Shown here in pieces: positions 41,811-51,480 of a stretch of DNA of 64,000 nt. Source of the stretch: Methylomusa anaerophila. Lineage in GTDB: Bacteria > Bacillota > Negativicutes > Sporomusales > Sporomusaceae. Location: contig NZ_AP018449.1 in assembly GCF_003966895.1 (NCBI RefSeq), positions 999,424-1,063,423 on the forward strand. Direction: 5' to 3'. Within the stretch, counting starts at the first letter, position 1. The number at the start of each line of letters is the position of its first letter. A program made the translations under genes and the position numbers. A model generated the notes under the pieces. That model was given only the letters and a program-made list of their open reading frames with translations, did not search any database and was not told the DNA's origin.

Positions 41811-43598
41811 ATGATCAATTTAACGATTAACGGTAAGCCGGTTTCCGTAGCGGAAAGTTCGACCATCCTGGAAGCGGCTAAACAGAATAATATTTATATT
41901 CCAAACCTCTGTTATCTGGAGGGTGTCCATCAATTCGGATCCTGCAGATTGTGTGTGGTGGAGGTTGAAGGGGCCAGAAACCTGCAGGCCTCCTGTATGG
42001 TTCCGGTCCGGGAAGGGATGGTCATTAAAACCAATACCGAAAAGGTCCGTAAAGCCAGGAAGGTTCTTTACGAGCTGCTTTTGTCCGATCATCCCAAGGA
42101 TTGCTTAAGCTGTGAACGCAACCAGAGCTGCGAGCTGCAGGAAATCGGCAACCGCCTGGGTGTGACGGAAGCCCGTTTTGAAGGAGAGCGTTCCAAAGGG
42201 TTTGAAGATTTTTCTCCTTCCATTACGCGGGATATGTCCAAATGTATTCTGTGCCGCCGGTGTATTACGGTTTGTAAAGAGATTCAGAACGTCGGCATCC
42301 TCAATGCCCAGAACCGGGGTTTCAAAACCGTGGTGGGGCCGGCCATGGATCTGCCGATTAATTCGGTAAACTGCGCTTACTGCGGTCAATGTACGGTCGT
42401 TTGTCCGGTTGGCGCCCTCAAGGAAACCGATGCCATCCAGAGTGTCTGGAAAGCCATTAATGATAAAAAGAAACGGGTCGTTGTCCAGGTGGCCCCGGCC
42501 ATCAGGGCCGCTATCGGCGAAGAATTCGGCCTGGCTCCGGGAACGCTCGTTACAGGCAAGCTGGTCACCGCCCTGCGCGAAATGGGTTTTGACGATGTGT
42601 TTGACACCAACTTTGCTGCCGACCTGACCATTATGGAAGAAGGAACCGAACTCCTGACCCGGGTGAAAAAGGCCCTGACCGGCGGGGAAGCGACCCTGCC
42701 GATGGTCACCAGCTGCAGCCCCGGTTGGATTAAGTATGTCGAGCACGCCTTCCCGCAGGAACTCGATCATCTTTCCACCTGCAAATCCCCGCATACCATG
42801 CTGGGAGCGCTGGCCAAATCCTATTATGCCGAGAAAATCAAGGTTGATCCCAAGGATATGGTTGTTGTTTCCATTATGCCTTGTACGGCCAAGAAGTTTG
42901 AAATCTCCAGGCCGGAAATGAAAAATAACGGTGTGCCCAATGTGGATGCCGTTCTCACAACCCGGGAACTGGCCAAAATGATCAAGGAAGCCGGCATCGA
43001 CTTTGTTAATCTGGCAGACAGCCAGTTTGACAATCCGCTGGGCCTTTCCTCCGGGGCGGCCGATATCTTCGGGGTGACCGGCGGTGTGATGGAAGCCGCC
43101 CTGCGGACGGTTTATGAACTAGTTACCGGACGGGAACTGCCGTTTGAAAAACTGCATGTGACCCCGATTGTTGGTTTGGAACAAATCAAAACAGCGGATA
43201 TCCTGATTGAAGACCCGCTGGAAGACTATAAATTCCTGGACGGCTTTACCGTTAAAATCGCGGTGACCAGCGGCCTGAAAGGGGCGAAAATCCTTTTGGA
43301 TCAGATCGCCAAAGGCGAGTCGCCGTATCACTTTATCGAAGTGATGGGTTGTTCCGGCGGCTGTATCGGCGGCGGCGGCCAGCCCAGACCCACAACCCCG
43401 GAGATCCGCAAAAAACGGATGGCGGCCATTTACCAGGAAGACGAAGGCAAAGCACTGAGAAAGTCTCATGAAAATGAGTATATCAACAAGCTTTATCAGG
43501 AATACCTGGTTGCCCCCAATGGTCATAAGTCCCATGATCTCCTGCATACCCATTACACGAAACGTGGAAAATTTAACGAATATCTCAATAAAGAATAA
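41811..43598 (+). CDS. hydA: [FeFe]-hydrogenase catalytic subunit
   Basis: 595 residues. N-terminal 2Fe-2S domain (LCYLEGVHQFGSCRLCVVEV), His-Cys3 4Fe-4S site (HPKDCLSCERNQSC), two 4Fe-4S sites (CILCRRCITVCKE, CAYCGQCTVVCPVG) and a complete H-cluster: L1 TSCSPGW (about 300), L2 MPCTAKKFE (about 356), L3 EVMGCSGGCIGGGGQP (about 511). It therefore should make or oxidise hydrogen, unlike Stn-type complexes. The ATG at 41811 is aligned with family starts; a GTG at 41802 is possible. Operon partner of the NuoE- and NuoF-like subunits. Confidence 0.95.
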   Translation: MINLTINGKPVSVAESSTILEAAKQNNIYIPNLCYLEGVHQFGSCRLCVVEVEGARNLQASCMVPVREGMVIKTNTEKVRKARKVLYELLLSDHPKDCLSCERNQSCELQEIGNRLGVTEARFEGERSKGFEDFSPSITRDMSKCILCRRCITVCKEIQNVGILNAQNRGFKTVVGPAMDLPINSVNCAYCGQCTVVCPVGALKETDAIQSVWKAINDKKKRVVVQVAPAIRAAIGEEFGLAPGTLVTGKLVTALREMGFDDVFDTNFAADLTIMEEGTELLTRVKKALTGGEATLPMVTSCSPGWIKYVEHAFPQELDHLSTCKSPHTMLGALAKSYYAEKIKVDPKDMVVVSIMPCTAKKFEISRPEMKNNGVPNVDAVLTTRELAKMIKEAGIDFVNLADSQFDNPLGLSSGAADIFGVTGGVMEAALRTVYELVTGRELPFEKLHVTPIVGLEQIKTADILIEDPLEDYKFLDGFTVKIAVTSGLKGAKILLDQIAKGESPYHFIEVMGCSGGCIGGGGQPRPTTPEIRKKRMAAIYQEDEGKALRKSHENEYINKLYQEYLVAPNGHKSHDLLHTHYTKRGKFNEYLNKE

Positions 43599-43712
43599 GT
43601 TTTGGCCCTAACGGATTAGACGATAGAGAAACGAAGTAATAAATAGCCGGCAAAGGTCAATGATTTGCCAGGGCTTTTGCCCAATGGATATTTATTAAAT
43701 TTAACAGATAAA

Positions 43713-43765
43713 AGCCGCGCCTAAATCAGGGCTGAAAGGCCCATTCAGGCGCGGTCTTTGTTTAA
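43713..43765 (+). terminator. Terminator of the hydrogenase operon
   Basis: Stem CCGCGCCTAAAT/ATTCAGGCGCGG with an inner hairpin (GGGCTGAAAGGCCC), followed by TCTTTGTTT. It lies in the convergent gap before apbE. Confidence 0.8.
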
Positions 43766-43841
43766 GGCCCATCCTATTGTACGATTCTACTCCATTTATC
43801 GTAAACGTCTCAACATCTTAGGCAATCTACACGTTTCAGTA

Positions 43842-44864
43842 CTACTGCGTCACTTCCACTTTGCCCTCAAGCCCAGGGGTCAAAATCACTCTCCCGTCAA
43901 CTGTTACAAGTATCGCCTCCGCCTCGGGAAAATAGTGGCGCAGCAGTTGCTGCCCCCGTTCGGCGCCGAGGATAAATATGGCGGTGCTTAGGATATGGTT
44001 TTCGTCGGCGGAATTGGTGACCATGGTGACGCTGGCCAGTTCACCCGGCTGACGGCCTGTTCTGGCATCGAGGATGTGGGAATAGCGTACCCCGTCCTTG
44101 ATGAAGTATCGCTGATAATCTCCCGACGTCTCCAGGACATCCCAGCCGGTCATGGATATCTTGGCAATGACCCCGTCTGAATTCCGCGGATGCTGCACGC
44201 CGATACGCCACGGTTGTCCATCCGGTTTGGTCCCGATAACCCGGACATCGCCGCCGGCGTTGAGCAGGGCTGACTTTATCCCCCTGGCCTTCATAACTTC
44301 GACGGCTTTGCGGTTGGCAAACCCTTTCGCCACTGCCCCCAAATCGATGCTCATGCCTTCTTGGGGTAAAAACACTGTATTGTTCGTCTCATCAATCTGG
44401 AGCAAGCGATAATTGACTAACGGCAACATTTTGTCAATCTCGGCCTGGGTAGGCACGAATTCCCCCTTATGTCCTATTCCCCATAATTGGGTAAGCGGCC
44501 CTACCGTCACATCCAAAGCGCCATCCAGTTTTTCCGACCGGGACTGAGCCAGCTTCAGCAGGGAAATCAATTCGGGATCCACCTGAACCGGGGCCTTGCC
44601 GGCCATAGCGTTGATTTTGGACACTTGGCTGTTGGGATCAAAATGGTCGGCCAAGCCTTGTATCCGCTTAAATTCGCCAAACGCGGCCTCCACTGCCGCC
44701 TCACTGCCGGAACCGTAGGCGGTGATCTCAATAATGGTATCCATCAGAAACTGAGTTTCCTTATAGGGCTTGGGAGCGAAGATACCACCTGGGCTGCAGG
44801 CGGCGGTTATAAACATTAAAATAAATGCAGCCGGCATTAAAATAAAAAGATTGCGGCGTCTCAT
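43842..44864 (-). CDS. apbE: FAD:protein FMN transferase (ApbE), lipoprotein
   Basis: 340 residues. Lipoprotein signal LFILMPAAFILMFITAAC (lipobox ITAAC), then the ApbE domain: FLMDTIIEITAYG, DHFDPNSQVSKINAMAG, LDVTVGPLTQLWGIG, MSIDLGAVAKGFA, LLNAGGDVRVIG and DARTGRQPG. The enzyme attaches FMN covalently to threonine in exported flavoproteins such as RnfG/NqrC-type subunits. It acts on the outer side of the membrane. No target gene is in this window. Ribosome site GGGAGG is rather distant. Confidence 0.94.
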   Translation of the reverse strand: MRRRNLFILMPAAFILMFITAACSPGGIFAPKPYKETQFLMDTIIEITAYGSGSEAAVEAAFGEFKRIQGLADHFDPNSQVSKINAMAGKAPVQVDPELISLLKLAQSRSEKLDGALDVTVGPLTQLWGIGHKGEFVPTQAEIDKMLPLVNYRLLQIDETNNTVFLPQEGMSIDLGAVAKGFANRKAVEVMKARGIKSALLNAGGDVRVIGTKPDGQPWRIGVQHPRNSDGVIAKISMTGWDVLETSGDYQRYFIKDGVRYSHILDARTGRQPGELASVTMVTNSADENHILSTAIFILGAERGQQLLRHYFPEAEAILVTVDGRVILTPGLEGKVEVTQ

Positions 44865-44885
44865 ACTTATATACTTATCCTCCCT

Positions 44886-45623
44886 TTATGCTTGAAACTC
44901 TTTGTCAAATGCCTCAAATTCCTTAAATTCTTTAAATTGCTCCACAATCGAAGAAAAAATACTAATGATTTCCTGTTGATGCTTTTCCCTAAGGGTCCGC
45001 GAAATTTCAATCTGAAATGCATTATAGTTCCGGCCATAACCGGGATAGCGGCGGCTATCGCCCCAGCGATGGGCTGCCAGCGACGGGTTGCCTACCCAAT
45101 GTTGGTCGAAGACAATCTTGACTTCGGGAAATATCTCTTTTGTCTTCTCTTTAAGAGTTTCACCAAACCATTTCCTTATTTTCAGGGAACATGTATGACC
45201 GTGGATGGTACCTACTTCCATACTGAGCGGACCATAATGAAGGTCCTTCATGCCATGCAGCCCCAAATGCAAATAAGGTGCAAGCAGTTTGTCGCCCGTG
45301 CCGGTTAGTATATTTAAGTTTTTCAAAATATCCCGGATTACCGCGCGGTATTCCGCTACCGCCGCCTGATTTGCCGGTCCGGGCGGCCGGTTAAGGTCGG
45401 CTACGGTTCGGGACACCGTGCTGATAATTCCCGCACAGCATGTATTGGCCATAATACCGGCAACAATTTGGCCGGTAAATCTGTCGGCCTGAGGCGAAGC
45501 GGCATGGACAGCATCCACATGGCAGCAGTTATTGCCATTCCCAAAATAATATTTTACAAAACTGCCGGCAAAAGGCGGCAAAAATTGTTGATTTTCCGCT
45601 TCCGAATTCATAAAGGCCAACAC
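44886..45623 (-). CDS. N-formylglutamate amidohydrolase-like protein
   Basis: 245 residues with a weak but visible pattern of this zinc-hydrolase family: STVSRTVADLNRPPG, LHLGLHGMKDLHYGPL, GTIHGHTCSLKI and, near the end, RRYPGYGRNYNAFQIEIS, with conserved His and Asp that could bind metal. I cannot name the substrate; the assignment is by pattern. The first codons are uncertain (GTG 45623, TTG 45620 or ATG 45611). The gene is 21 bp upstream of apbE and probably cotranscribed. Confidence 0.6.
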   Translation of the reverse strand: MLAFMNSEAENQQFLPPFAGSFVKYYFGNGNNCCHVDAVHAASPQADRFTGQIVAGIMANTCCAGIISTVSRTVADLNRPPGPANQAAVAEYRAVIRDILKNLNILTGTGDKLLAPYLHLGLHGMKDLHYGPLSMEVGTIHGHTCSLKIRKWFGETLKEKTKEIFPEVKIVFDQHWVGNPSLAAHRWGDSRRYPGYGRNYNAFQIEISRTLREKHQQEIISIFSSIVEQFKEFKEFEAFDKEFQA

Positions 45624-45787
45624 TCACCCCTCTCTCGACCCGTTTGTCATTTTTAAGTTGCATATTACTTTTTATTATTTTTTGTTGTATTTGCTGCTAA
45701 GTATGCCTAATAAAGTAATATTCCAACCATGCCGCAAATGTCCTTCTCCAAATTTATAAAATAGGAAAATAACCGGAGGGAAATGAC

Positions 45788-46618
45788 TTGAAAATAGTCA
45801 GATTTACATATGGCGCTCAGGATAAATGGGGCGTATTAAATGAAAAAAATGAAAAAAAAATAAACATTATTAACGGTAATATTTTCGCTAACTATAATAA
45901 CCATAATAGCTATGATAACTATAATAACTATGAAGTATCAGATGAATACGTTTCGCTTGATAATGTACAATTACTGGCTCCTTGCATCCCCAGCAAGGGA
46001 GTTTGTATTGGACTTAATTATTATGACCATGCCAGGGAAATGAACCTCAAGCTGCCGGCGGAGCCGCTGATGTTTCTGAAACCTTCATCTTCGCTAAACC
46101 ATCCCGGCGGTATTATTGAGTATCCCGCCATCTCACAGAATCTCCATTATGAAGCGGAAATGGCGATAGTCATAAAGAAACAGGCCCGGCATGTATCTGT
46201 GGAAAATGCTTATGACTATATATTAGGCTATACCTGCGCCAATGACGTTACCGCCCGCGATTTACAACAAAAAGACGGACAATGGACCAGGGGCAAATCA
46301 TTTGACACCTTTATGCCGCTGGGACCGTATATTGAGACTGATATCGATCCGCATAATATCAATATTACGCTTTATGTAAATAATGTGGCCTGCCAGTCAT
46401 CCAATACCGGTAATCTTATATTTAAAGTTCCTGAACTGCTGGTGTTTGTCACTCAGGTTATGACCCTATATCCGGGTGATGTAATATTAACCGGGACACC
46501 GGCCGGAGTAGGGCCGATGCAGGCAGGGGACACTGTGGCGGTTGAATTGGAAGGCATAGGCAGATTAGAGAATACTGTCAGCAAAGCTGACAAGAGAAGC
46601 TGTCAACCTCTTTTATAA
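45788..46618 (+). CDS. Fumarylacetoacetate hydrolase (FAH) family protein
   Basis: 276 residues, FAH fold: CIGLNYYDHAREMNL, PLMFLKPSSSLNHPGG, YEAEMAIVIKKQA with the metal-binding glutamates, GYTCANDVTARDLQ, GKSFDTFMPLGP, and ILTGTPAGVGPMQAGD. Related enzymes act on 2-oxo acids, for example acylpyruvate hydrolases or oxaloacetate decarboxylases. GGAGGG precedes the TTG start at 45788. An Asn/Tyr-rich run at residues about 20-55, between the N-terminal and catalytic domains, is encoded by a simple DNA repeat and is unusual. Confidence 0.9.
   Translation: MKIVRFTYGAQDKWGVLNEKNEKKINIINGNIFANYNNHNSYDNYNNYEVSDEYVSLDNVQLLAPCIPSKGVCIGLNYYDHAREMNLKLPAEPLMFLKPSSSLNHPGGIIEYPAISQNLHYEAEMAIVIKKQARHVSVENAYDYILGYTCANDVTARDLQQKDGQWTRGKSFDTFMPLGPYIETDIDPHNINITLYVNNVACQSSNTGNLIFKVPELLVFVTQVMTLYPGDVILTGTPAGVGPMQAGDTVAVELEGIGRLENTVSKADKRSCQPLL
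45889..45935 (+). repeat. Simple-sequence repeat inside the FAH-family gene
   Basis: Imperfect AACTATAAT/AACCATAAT/AGCTATGAT units encode the low-complexity stretch ANYNNHNSYDNYNNYEV, which lies in the interdomain region. Unlike the rest of the gene it is almost purely A/T. Confidence 0.75.
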
Positions 46619-46668
46619 GGCTTTAATCCAGAGATGTTTACTGAAAAAAATATTTATCCCAATGTGTC

Positions 46669-46760
46669 AACAGAAAGTACTTATACTTTCTGTTAGAGCA
46701 AAAAAGGGGCGCCGCATTGCGTTTTTTCATAAAACGTTTTGCGGCAGCCCCTTCCGTTTT
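46669..46760. terminator. Hairpin pair between convergent FAH and leuB genes
   Basis: A small stem CAGAAAGTA/TACTTTCTG (46669-46692) is followed by a large stem AAGGGG(C)GCCGCA/TGCGGC(A)GCCCCTT (46704-46753). The large one ends in T-rich runs on both strands (CCGTTTTTTAAAC; CCCCTTTTTTGC), a bidirectional terminator. Confidence 0.85.
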
Positions 46761-46853
46761 TTAAACTTATTAATATTTATCAATTTTTTATCAATTTTAT
46801 TATCGATAGCTATTGCCTGTTGGAGGCGGGTATGGCGGCTTCACTGTCTGTAT

Positions 46854-47957
46854 CTATATTTCCGCCAGCACCAATTCTCCCATTTTTTTGGTACCGACTT
46901 TTTCGAACCCTTCTGTCCAAATGTCCCCTGTCCGATACCCTTGGCCGAGGACGCTTTTTACCGCTTTTTCAATATCCCGTGCCGCTTCCGCCATACCCAG
47001 GGAATATTCAAACAGCATGGCGGCGGATAATATCTGCGCCAGGGGATTGGCCAGATCCTGACCGGCGATGTCCGGCGCCGAACCGTGAATGGGTTCGTAC
47101 ATGCCCAGGCTGCCCTCCCCTAAGCTGGCGGAGGCCAGCATGCCGATGGAACCGGTTATCATCGACGCCTCATCCGAGAGGATATCGCCAAACATATTGC
47201 TGGTTACGATTACATCGAATTGGGCCGGGTTTTTCACCAGTTGCATGGCGGCGTTGTCAACATACAGATAATCTATAGCAACATCGGGGTAGTCCTTGGC
47301 GATTTTGTTCACCACTTCCCGCCACAGTCTTGAGGATTCAAGGATATTGGCCTTGTCCACAAGGGTAACCTTGCGGCGTCTTTTCCGGGCCGCTTCGAAA
47401 GCAGTCCTGGTTATCCGGGATATTTCTTTTTCATTGTAGACTTCATGGTCATAGGCGGCAGCGTAGCCATCCACCGTCGTTCTGCCTTTTTCCCCGAAAT
47501 AGATGCCGCCTGTCAGTTCGCGCACGATTAATAGATCGATGCCTTTTTCAATAATGGTGTCTTTGAGGGGTGACGCGGCTTTCAGTTCGTCATAAATCCT
47601 GGCCGGACGCAGATTCGCGTATAGCCCCAGACCGCCGCGCAGCCCGAGAAGAGCTTGTTCCGGCCGCTTGTCGCCGCTGAGATTATCCCACTTGGGGCCG
47701 CCTACCGCGCCCAACAGAACGGCATCCGACTTTTGGCATTGAGCCAGTGTTTCTTTCGGCAAGGGTTCGCCGGCCTTGTCGATAGCACAGCCGCCGGCTA
47801 ATAGTTCGGTAAAGTTTAGCTTTACTTCATGCTTGGCGGCTACTTTTTCCATCACTTTCAGAGCCGCCGCCGTAACTTCAACCCCGATGCCGTCGCCGGG
47901 AATAACGGCTATATTATATTCATTGCGGCTTGCTTTGGCTTCATTGGAGTTGCTCAT
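46854..47957 (-). CDS. leuB: 3-isopropylmalate dehydrogenase
   Basis: 367 residues; NAD-dependent oxidative decarboxylation of 3-isopropylmalate, and of the methyl-malate analogue in the citramalate route. [81 protein letters not shown] and [18 protein letters not shown] are all typical. Start codon overlaps the leuD stop (ATGA). Last gene of the T-box operon. Confidence 0.97.
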   Translation of the reverse strand: MSNSNEAKASRNEYNIAVIPGDGIGVEVTAAALKVMEKVAAKHEVKLNFTELLAGGCAIDKAGEPLPKETLAQCQKSDAVLLGAVGGPKWDNLSGDKRPEQALLGLRGGLGLYANLRPARIYDELKAASPLKDTIIEKGIDLLIVRELTGGIYFGEKGRTTVDGYAAAYDHEVYNEKEISRITRTAFEAARKRRRKVTLVDKANILESSRLWREVVNKIAKDYPDVAIDYLYVDNAAMQLVKNPAQFDVIVTSNMFGDILSDEASMITGSIGMLASASLGEGSLGMYEPIHGSAPDIAGQDLANPLAQILSAAMLFEYSLGMAEAARDIEKAVKSVLGQGYRTGDIWTEGFEKVGTKKMGELVLAEI

Positions 47958-48463
47958 TGGTTATTCCCCCATTTAATTGTATTTTCTTTGACGCAGTTTA
48001 CCAGGCCGTTGTTTTCCATGATTTTGATAATAAACTGAGGGAATGCCTGGGCTTTATATTCTTTTTTCAGTGTCAAGTTTTTAATTGTGCCGGTGGTAAA
48101 GTCTACCTCCAGTTGATGTCCGGTTGCCGCCTCATTAACCGCCTCTTCGCATTCCAGGATGGGAAAGCCGGTATTAATGGCGTTTCGGTAAAATATCCGG
48201 GCAAAGCTTTTGGCAATTACGCAGGCTACGCCGGCAGCTTTAATACAAATGGGAGCGTGTTCGCGGGACGAACCGCAGCCAAAATTCCGGCCGGCGACGA
48301 CGATGTCGCCATTTTTTAATTTTTTCAGAAAATCGGCATCCAGGTCTTCCATACAGTGTTTGGCCAACTCCTGGGGGTCGGAAGAATTCAAATATCTTGC
48401 CGGTATAATGACATCCGTGTCAATATTGTCACCATACTTTAAAACATCACCAATTGCCTTCAT
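47954..48463 (-). CDS. leuD: 3-isopropylmalate dehydratase small subunit
   Basis: 169 residues of the swivelling aconitase domain: [54 protein letters not shown]. It forms the isomerase with LeuC and is encoded 2 bp downstream of it. The short version (no N-terminal extension) is the archaeal/anaerobe-type that often also serves citramalate isomerisation. Confidence 0.97.
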   Translation of the reverse strand: MKAIGDVLKYGDNIDTDVIIPARYLNSSDPQELAKHCMEDLDADFLKKLKNGDIVVAGRNFGCGSSREHAPICIKAAGVACVIAKSFARIFYRNAINTGFPILECEEAVNEAATGHQLEVDFTTGTIKNLTLKKEYKAQAFPQFIIKIMENNGLVNCVKENTIKWGNNQ

Positions 48464-48465
48464 AA

Positions 48466-49734
48466 TTACATTACCTCCTCCGGTGCTACTATTTTGCCAG
48501 CAATAGCCGACGCCGCCGCTACTGCGGGGCTAGCCAGGTATACTTCGCTCTTCGGGTGCCCCATCCGGCCGACAAAGTTTCTGTTGGTTGTCGCCAGCGC
48601 CCGTTCCCCTTCCGCCAAGATCCCCATATGGCCGCCCAGGCAAGGACCGCAGGTGGGAGTACTGAACACGCCGCCTGCCTCGATGAAAATCCGGACAAGC
48701 CCTTCATCCATGGCTTGCAGCACTATGTCCTGCGTACCGGGAAGAATAATCAACCGTAAGCCTTTTTTAACTTTTTTGCCTTTTAAGATGGATGCGGCGA
48801 TTCGCAGATCCTCCATTCTGCCGTTGGTGCAGGACCCGATCACAACCTGATCAATTGCCACATCACCCACCTGGTCTATGGTTTTGGTGTTTTCCGGCAA
48901 ATGGGGAAAAGCTACCGTCGGTTTCAGCGCGCTCAAATTAATTTCAATAACCCGGCTGTAGGGAGCGGCGGCATCGGCGGCAAACACTCTGAATTCTTGG
49001 CCGGTACGTCCTTTTACATAGGCAATGGTTTGTTCATCAACCGGGAAAATGCCGTTTTTGGCGCCTGCCTCGATGGCCATATTGGCAATGGTGAATCTGT
49101 CATCCATGGAAAGATACTGCAGCCCGTCACCGGCAAATTCCATGGACTGATACAGTGCGCCATCCACGCCAATCATACCGATAATATGGAGGATGACATC
49201 TTTGCCGCTTATCCATTTGGCCGGCTTGCCTGTAAGCACAAACTGAAGGGCGGACGGCACTTTGAACCAGGCATAACCCGCAGCCATTCCCACCGCCATG
49301 TCGGTGCTGCCGACGCCGGTGGAAAACGCGCCGAGAGCGCCGTAGGTGCAGGTGTGGGAATCGGCGCCGATGATGACATCGCCGGGTTTGGCCAAACCCT
49401 TCTCCGGGATCAATACATGCTCAATTCCCATTTCGCCGACTTCAAAATAGTGGGTAATATCCATCCGGCGGGCAAATTCCCGGATCAGCTTACAGTGCTC
49501 GGCCGACTTGATATCCTTATTGGGTGTAAAATGGTCGGGAACTATGGCGATTTTGTCTTTGTCGAAGACCTGGACGGTGTTGGTTTCGTTAAAAGCTTTG
49601 ACCGCCACCGGCGCGGTAACGTCATTGCCCAGGACCAGGTCAAGCTTGGCGCTGATCAGTTGACCGGGTTCAACATCCGGCAGTCCGGCGGCAGCGGCTA
49701 ATATTTTTTGGGTCATTGTCATTGGTTTGGTCAT
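48466..49734 (-). CDS. leuC: 3-isopropylmalate dehydratase large subunit
   Basis: 422 residues of the aconitase family: [38 protein letters not shown] (first cluster cysteine), [18 protein letters not shown] and [15 protein letters not shown] (second and third) supply the three 4Fe-4S cysteines. This short LeuC class pairs with short LeuD and commonly works on both isopropylmalate and citramalate. AGGAGGAG precedes the ATG. Follows cimA by 43 bp. Confidence 0.97.
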   Translation of the reverse strand: MTKPMTMTQKILAAAAGLPDVEPGQLISAKLDLVLGNDVTAPVAVKAFNETNTVQVFDKDKIAIVPDHFTPNKDIKSAEHCKLIREFARRMDITHYFEVGEMGIEHVLIPEKGLAKPGDVIIGADSHTCTYGALGAFSTGVGSTDMAVGMAAGYAWFKVPSALQFVLTGKPAKWISGKDVILHIIGMIGVDGALYQSMEFAGDGLQYLSMDDRFTIANMAIEAGAKNGIFPVDEQTIAYVKGRTGQEFRVFAADAAAPYSRVIEINLSALKPTVAFPHLPENTKTIDQVGDVAIDQVVIGSCTNGRMEDLRIAASILKGKKVKKGLRLIILPGTQDIVLQAMDEGLVRIFIEAGGVFSTPTCGPCLGGHMGILAEGERALATTNRNFVGRMGHPKSEVYLASPAVAAASAIAGKIVAPEEVM

Positions 49735-49777
49735 GTTACAAATCTCCTCCTGTTTTATTATTCAACATTAAGATATA

Positions 49778-51406
49778 TTAGTTTTGGCAAGCAGCATTAC
49801 GAATGGCGCCGTTATTTGACAACAGGCAATATTCATAGGAATCGACCAAGGCTTGCAGACTGGCTTCGATAATGTTATCGGAAAGCCCGATGGTTGTCCA
49901 GGTAGTTACGCCATCCGTCGATTCAATCAGTACCCTTACCTTGGCCTCGGTGGCGTTCTCGCCGTTGATAACCCTCACCTTATAATCAGCAAGATGCATT
50001 TGGGATATCGGTTTGTAAAATTGGTGGAGCGCCTTTCGCAGTGCTTTGTCCAGGGCATTGACCGGTCCGATCTCATCGGATACGCCGACTTCCTCCACGA
50101 CGCCGTCAACTGCAATCCTGACAAACGCCATGATTCTGCTTTTCGGCAAGCTGCCGGGTACGGCAACGCTCTGGCGCTCGCTGATTACCTTGTAGTCCAC
50201 AATCTCAAAGGAATGCTTAAATCTGCCCAGCTCCTTCCGGACCAACAGCTCCAAACTATGCTCGGCGCCCTCATACTGGTAGCCATAAAACTCTTTTTCT
50301 TTGATATGGTTAAGTATTCTCTGCGTTTCCGGCGCATCCCTACTAACCGACGGATCTATTTTATTAATTATCATTTGAATTGTGCTTCTGCCGGATACTT
50401 CCGAGGCTAATATTCTGCGTTCGTTGCCGATAGCTGCGGGTGAAACATGTTCAAAAGAAGCCGCGTTCTTGCGAACGCCGTCAATATGCATGCCGCCTTT
50501 ATGGGCAAAGGCGCAATTGCCTACATACGGTTCTCTTTCATTGGGAAAAATATTGCTTATTTCACATATATACCTGTACGCTGCGCATAAGTTGTCCATT
50601 TTATCGCCGGGAATGGAATGACAACCCAGCTTAAGACCTAGGTCGGCAATAATTGTACTTAAATTGGCATTGCCACATCTTTCCCCGAAGCCGGTGAAGG
50701 TGCCCTGCACCTGCCTAACTCCCGCCTGTACGGCAACCAAGGAATTGGCAACCGCCGTTCCCGCATCGTTATGGCAATGGATACCTAAGTTTTTAAGCCC
50801 TTCTTCCCGGACAAGTCCGGCGACAATCTGATGTGTTTCCAGGGGAAGCATACCGCCGTTGGTGTCACAGAGCACCAGCCAATCGGCGCCGGCATCCCTG
50901 GCGGTGCGCAGTACGGCGACGGCATAATCGGGGTCGGCTTTATAGCCGTCAAAAAAATGCTCGGCATCAAAAATAACTTCTTTTCCCAAGGATTTTAAAT
51001 AGGTGATACTGTCTTTTATCATCAGGAGATTTTCATTAAGAGTTGTTTTGATAATCTCCCGCACATGAAAAGGCCAGGCTTTGCCAAAAATAGTCAGAGC
51101 ATCAACGCCGGCGGCGATCAGCGCTTTCAGGTTGTCGTCATCCTGCGCCCGGATACCCGGCCTGCGGGTGCTGCCAAAAGCGCACAACTTGGCGGTGGAA
51201 AATTTCAGCTCATCTTTAGCCCTGGCGAAGAATTGCAGGTCTTTCGGATTTGACCCCGGATTTCCCGCCTCAATATAGCTCACTCCCAGTTCATCCAACT
51301 TGGCGGCTATTTTTAATTTGTCAGTGACGCTGAAGGATATTCCCTGGGCCTGCGCCCCATCTCTTAAGGTACTGTCGAAAATGAATATTTTTTTATCTTT
51401 ATCCAT
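49778..51406 (-). CDS. cimA: (R)-citramalate synthase
   Basis: 542 residues, LeuA-like superfamily, TIM barrel plus C-terminal regulatory LeuA-dimer domain. FDSTLRDGAQAQGISFSVTD, EAGNPGSNPKDLQFFARAK, DAEHFFDGYKADPDYAV and LVLCDTNGGMLP mark the CimA class rather than true isopropylmalate synthase. It condenses pyruvate and acetyl-CoA to citramalate, which leuCDB convert to 2-oxobutyrate for isoleucine. The C-terminal domain likely mediates isoleucine feedback. Its own ribosome site is poor; a leader ORF ends across its ATG. Controlled by the T-box upstream. Confidence 0.94.
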   Translation of the reverse strand: MDKDKKIFIFDSTLRDGAQAQGISFSVTDKLKIAAKLDELGVSYIEAGNPGSNPKDLQFFARAKDELKFSTAKLCAFGSTRRPGIRAQDDDNLKALIAAGVDALTIFGKAWPFHVREIIKTTLNENLLMIKDSITYLKSLGKEVIFDAEHFFDGYKADPDYAVAVLRTARDAGADWLVLCDTNGGMLPLETHQIVAGLVREEGLKNLGIHCHNDAGTAVANSLVAVQAGVRQVQGTFTGFGERCGNANLSTIIADLGLKLGCHSIPGDKMDNLCAAYRYICEISNIFPNEREPYVGNCAFAHKGGMHIDGVRKNAASFEHVSPAAIGNERRILASEVSGRSTIQMIINKIDPSVSRDAPETQRILNHIKEKEFYGYQYEGAEHSLELLVRKELGRFKHSFEIVDYKVISERQSVAVPGSLPKSRIMAFVRIAVDGVVEEVGVSDEIGPVNALDKALRKALHQFYKPISQMHLADYKVRVINGENATEAKVRVLIESTDGVTTWTTIGLSDNIIEASLQALVDSYEYCLLSNNGAIRNAACQN

Positions 51407-51458
51407 TATCCGGCGGCCCCCACTGAAAACTAAATACTAAATTCACCCCATATACCAC
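51399..51458 (-). CDS. Candidate 19-codon leader ORF coupled to cimA
   Basis: GGAGG (51472-51468) nine bases before GTG at 51458 starts a frame VVYGVNLVFSFQWGPPDNG whose TAA (51401-51399) overlaps the first codons of cimA. cimA has no comparable ribosome site, so ribosomes finishing this frame may re-initiate at cimA. Confidence 0.4.
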   Translation of the reverse strand: MVYGVNLVFSFQWGPPDNG

Positions 51459-51480
51459 TGTTCCCCACCTCCGTAAAAAT

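Noticed and set aside
48901..49701. 266-codon plus-strand reading frame
   Set aside because: Antisense shadow of leuC; GC-rich codon structure on the opposite strand creates long open frames.
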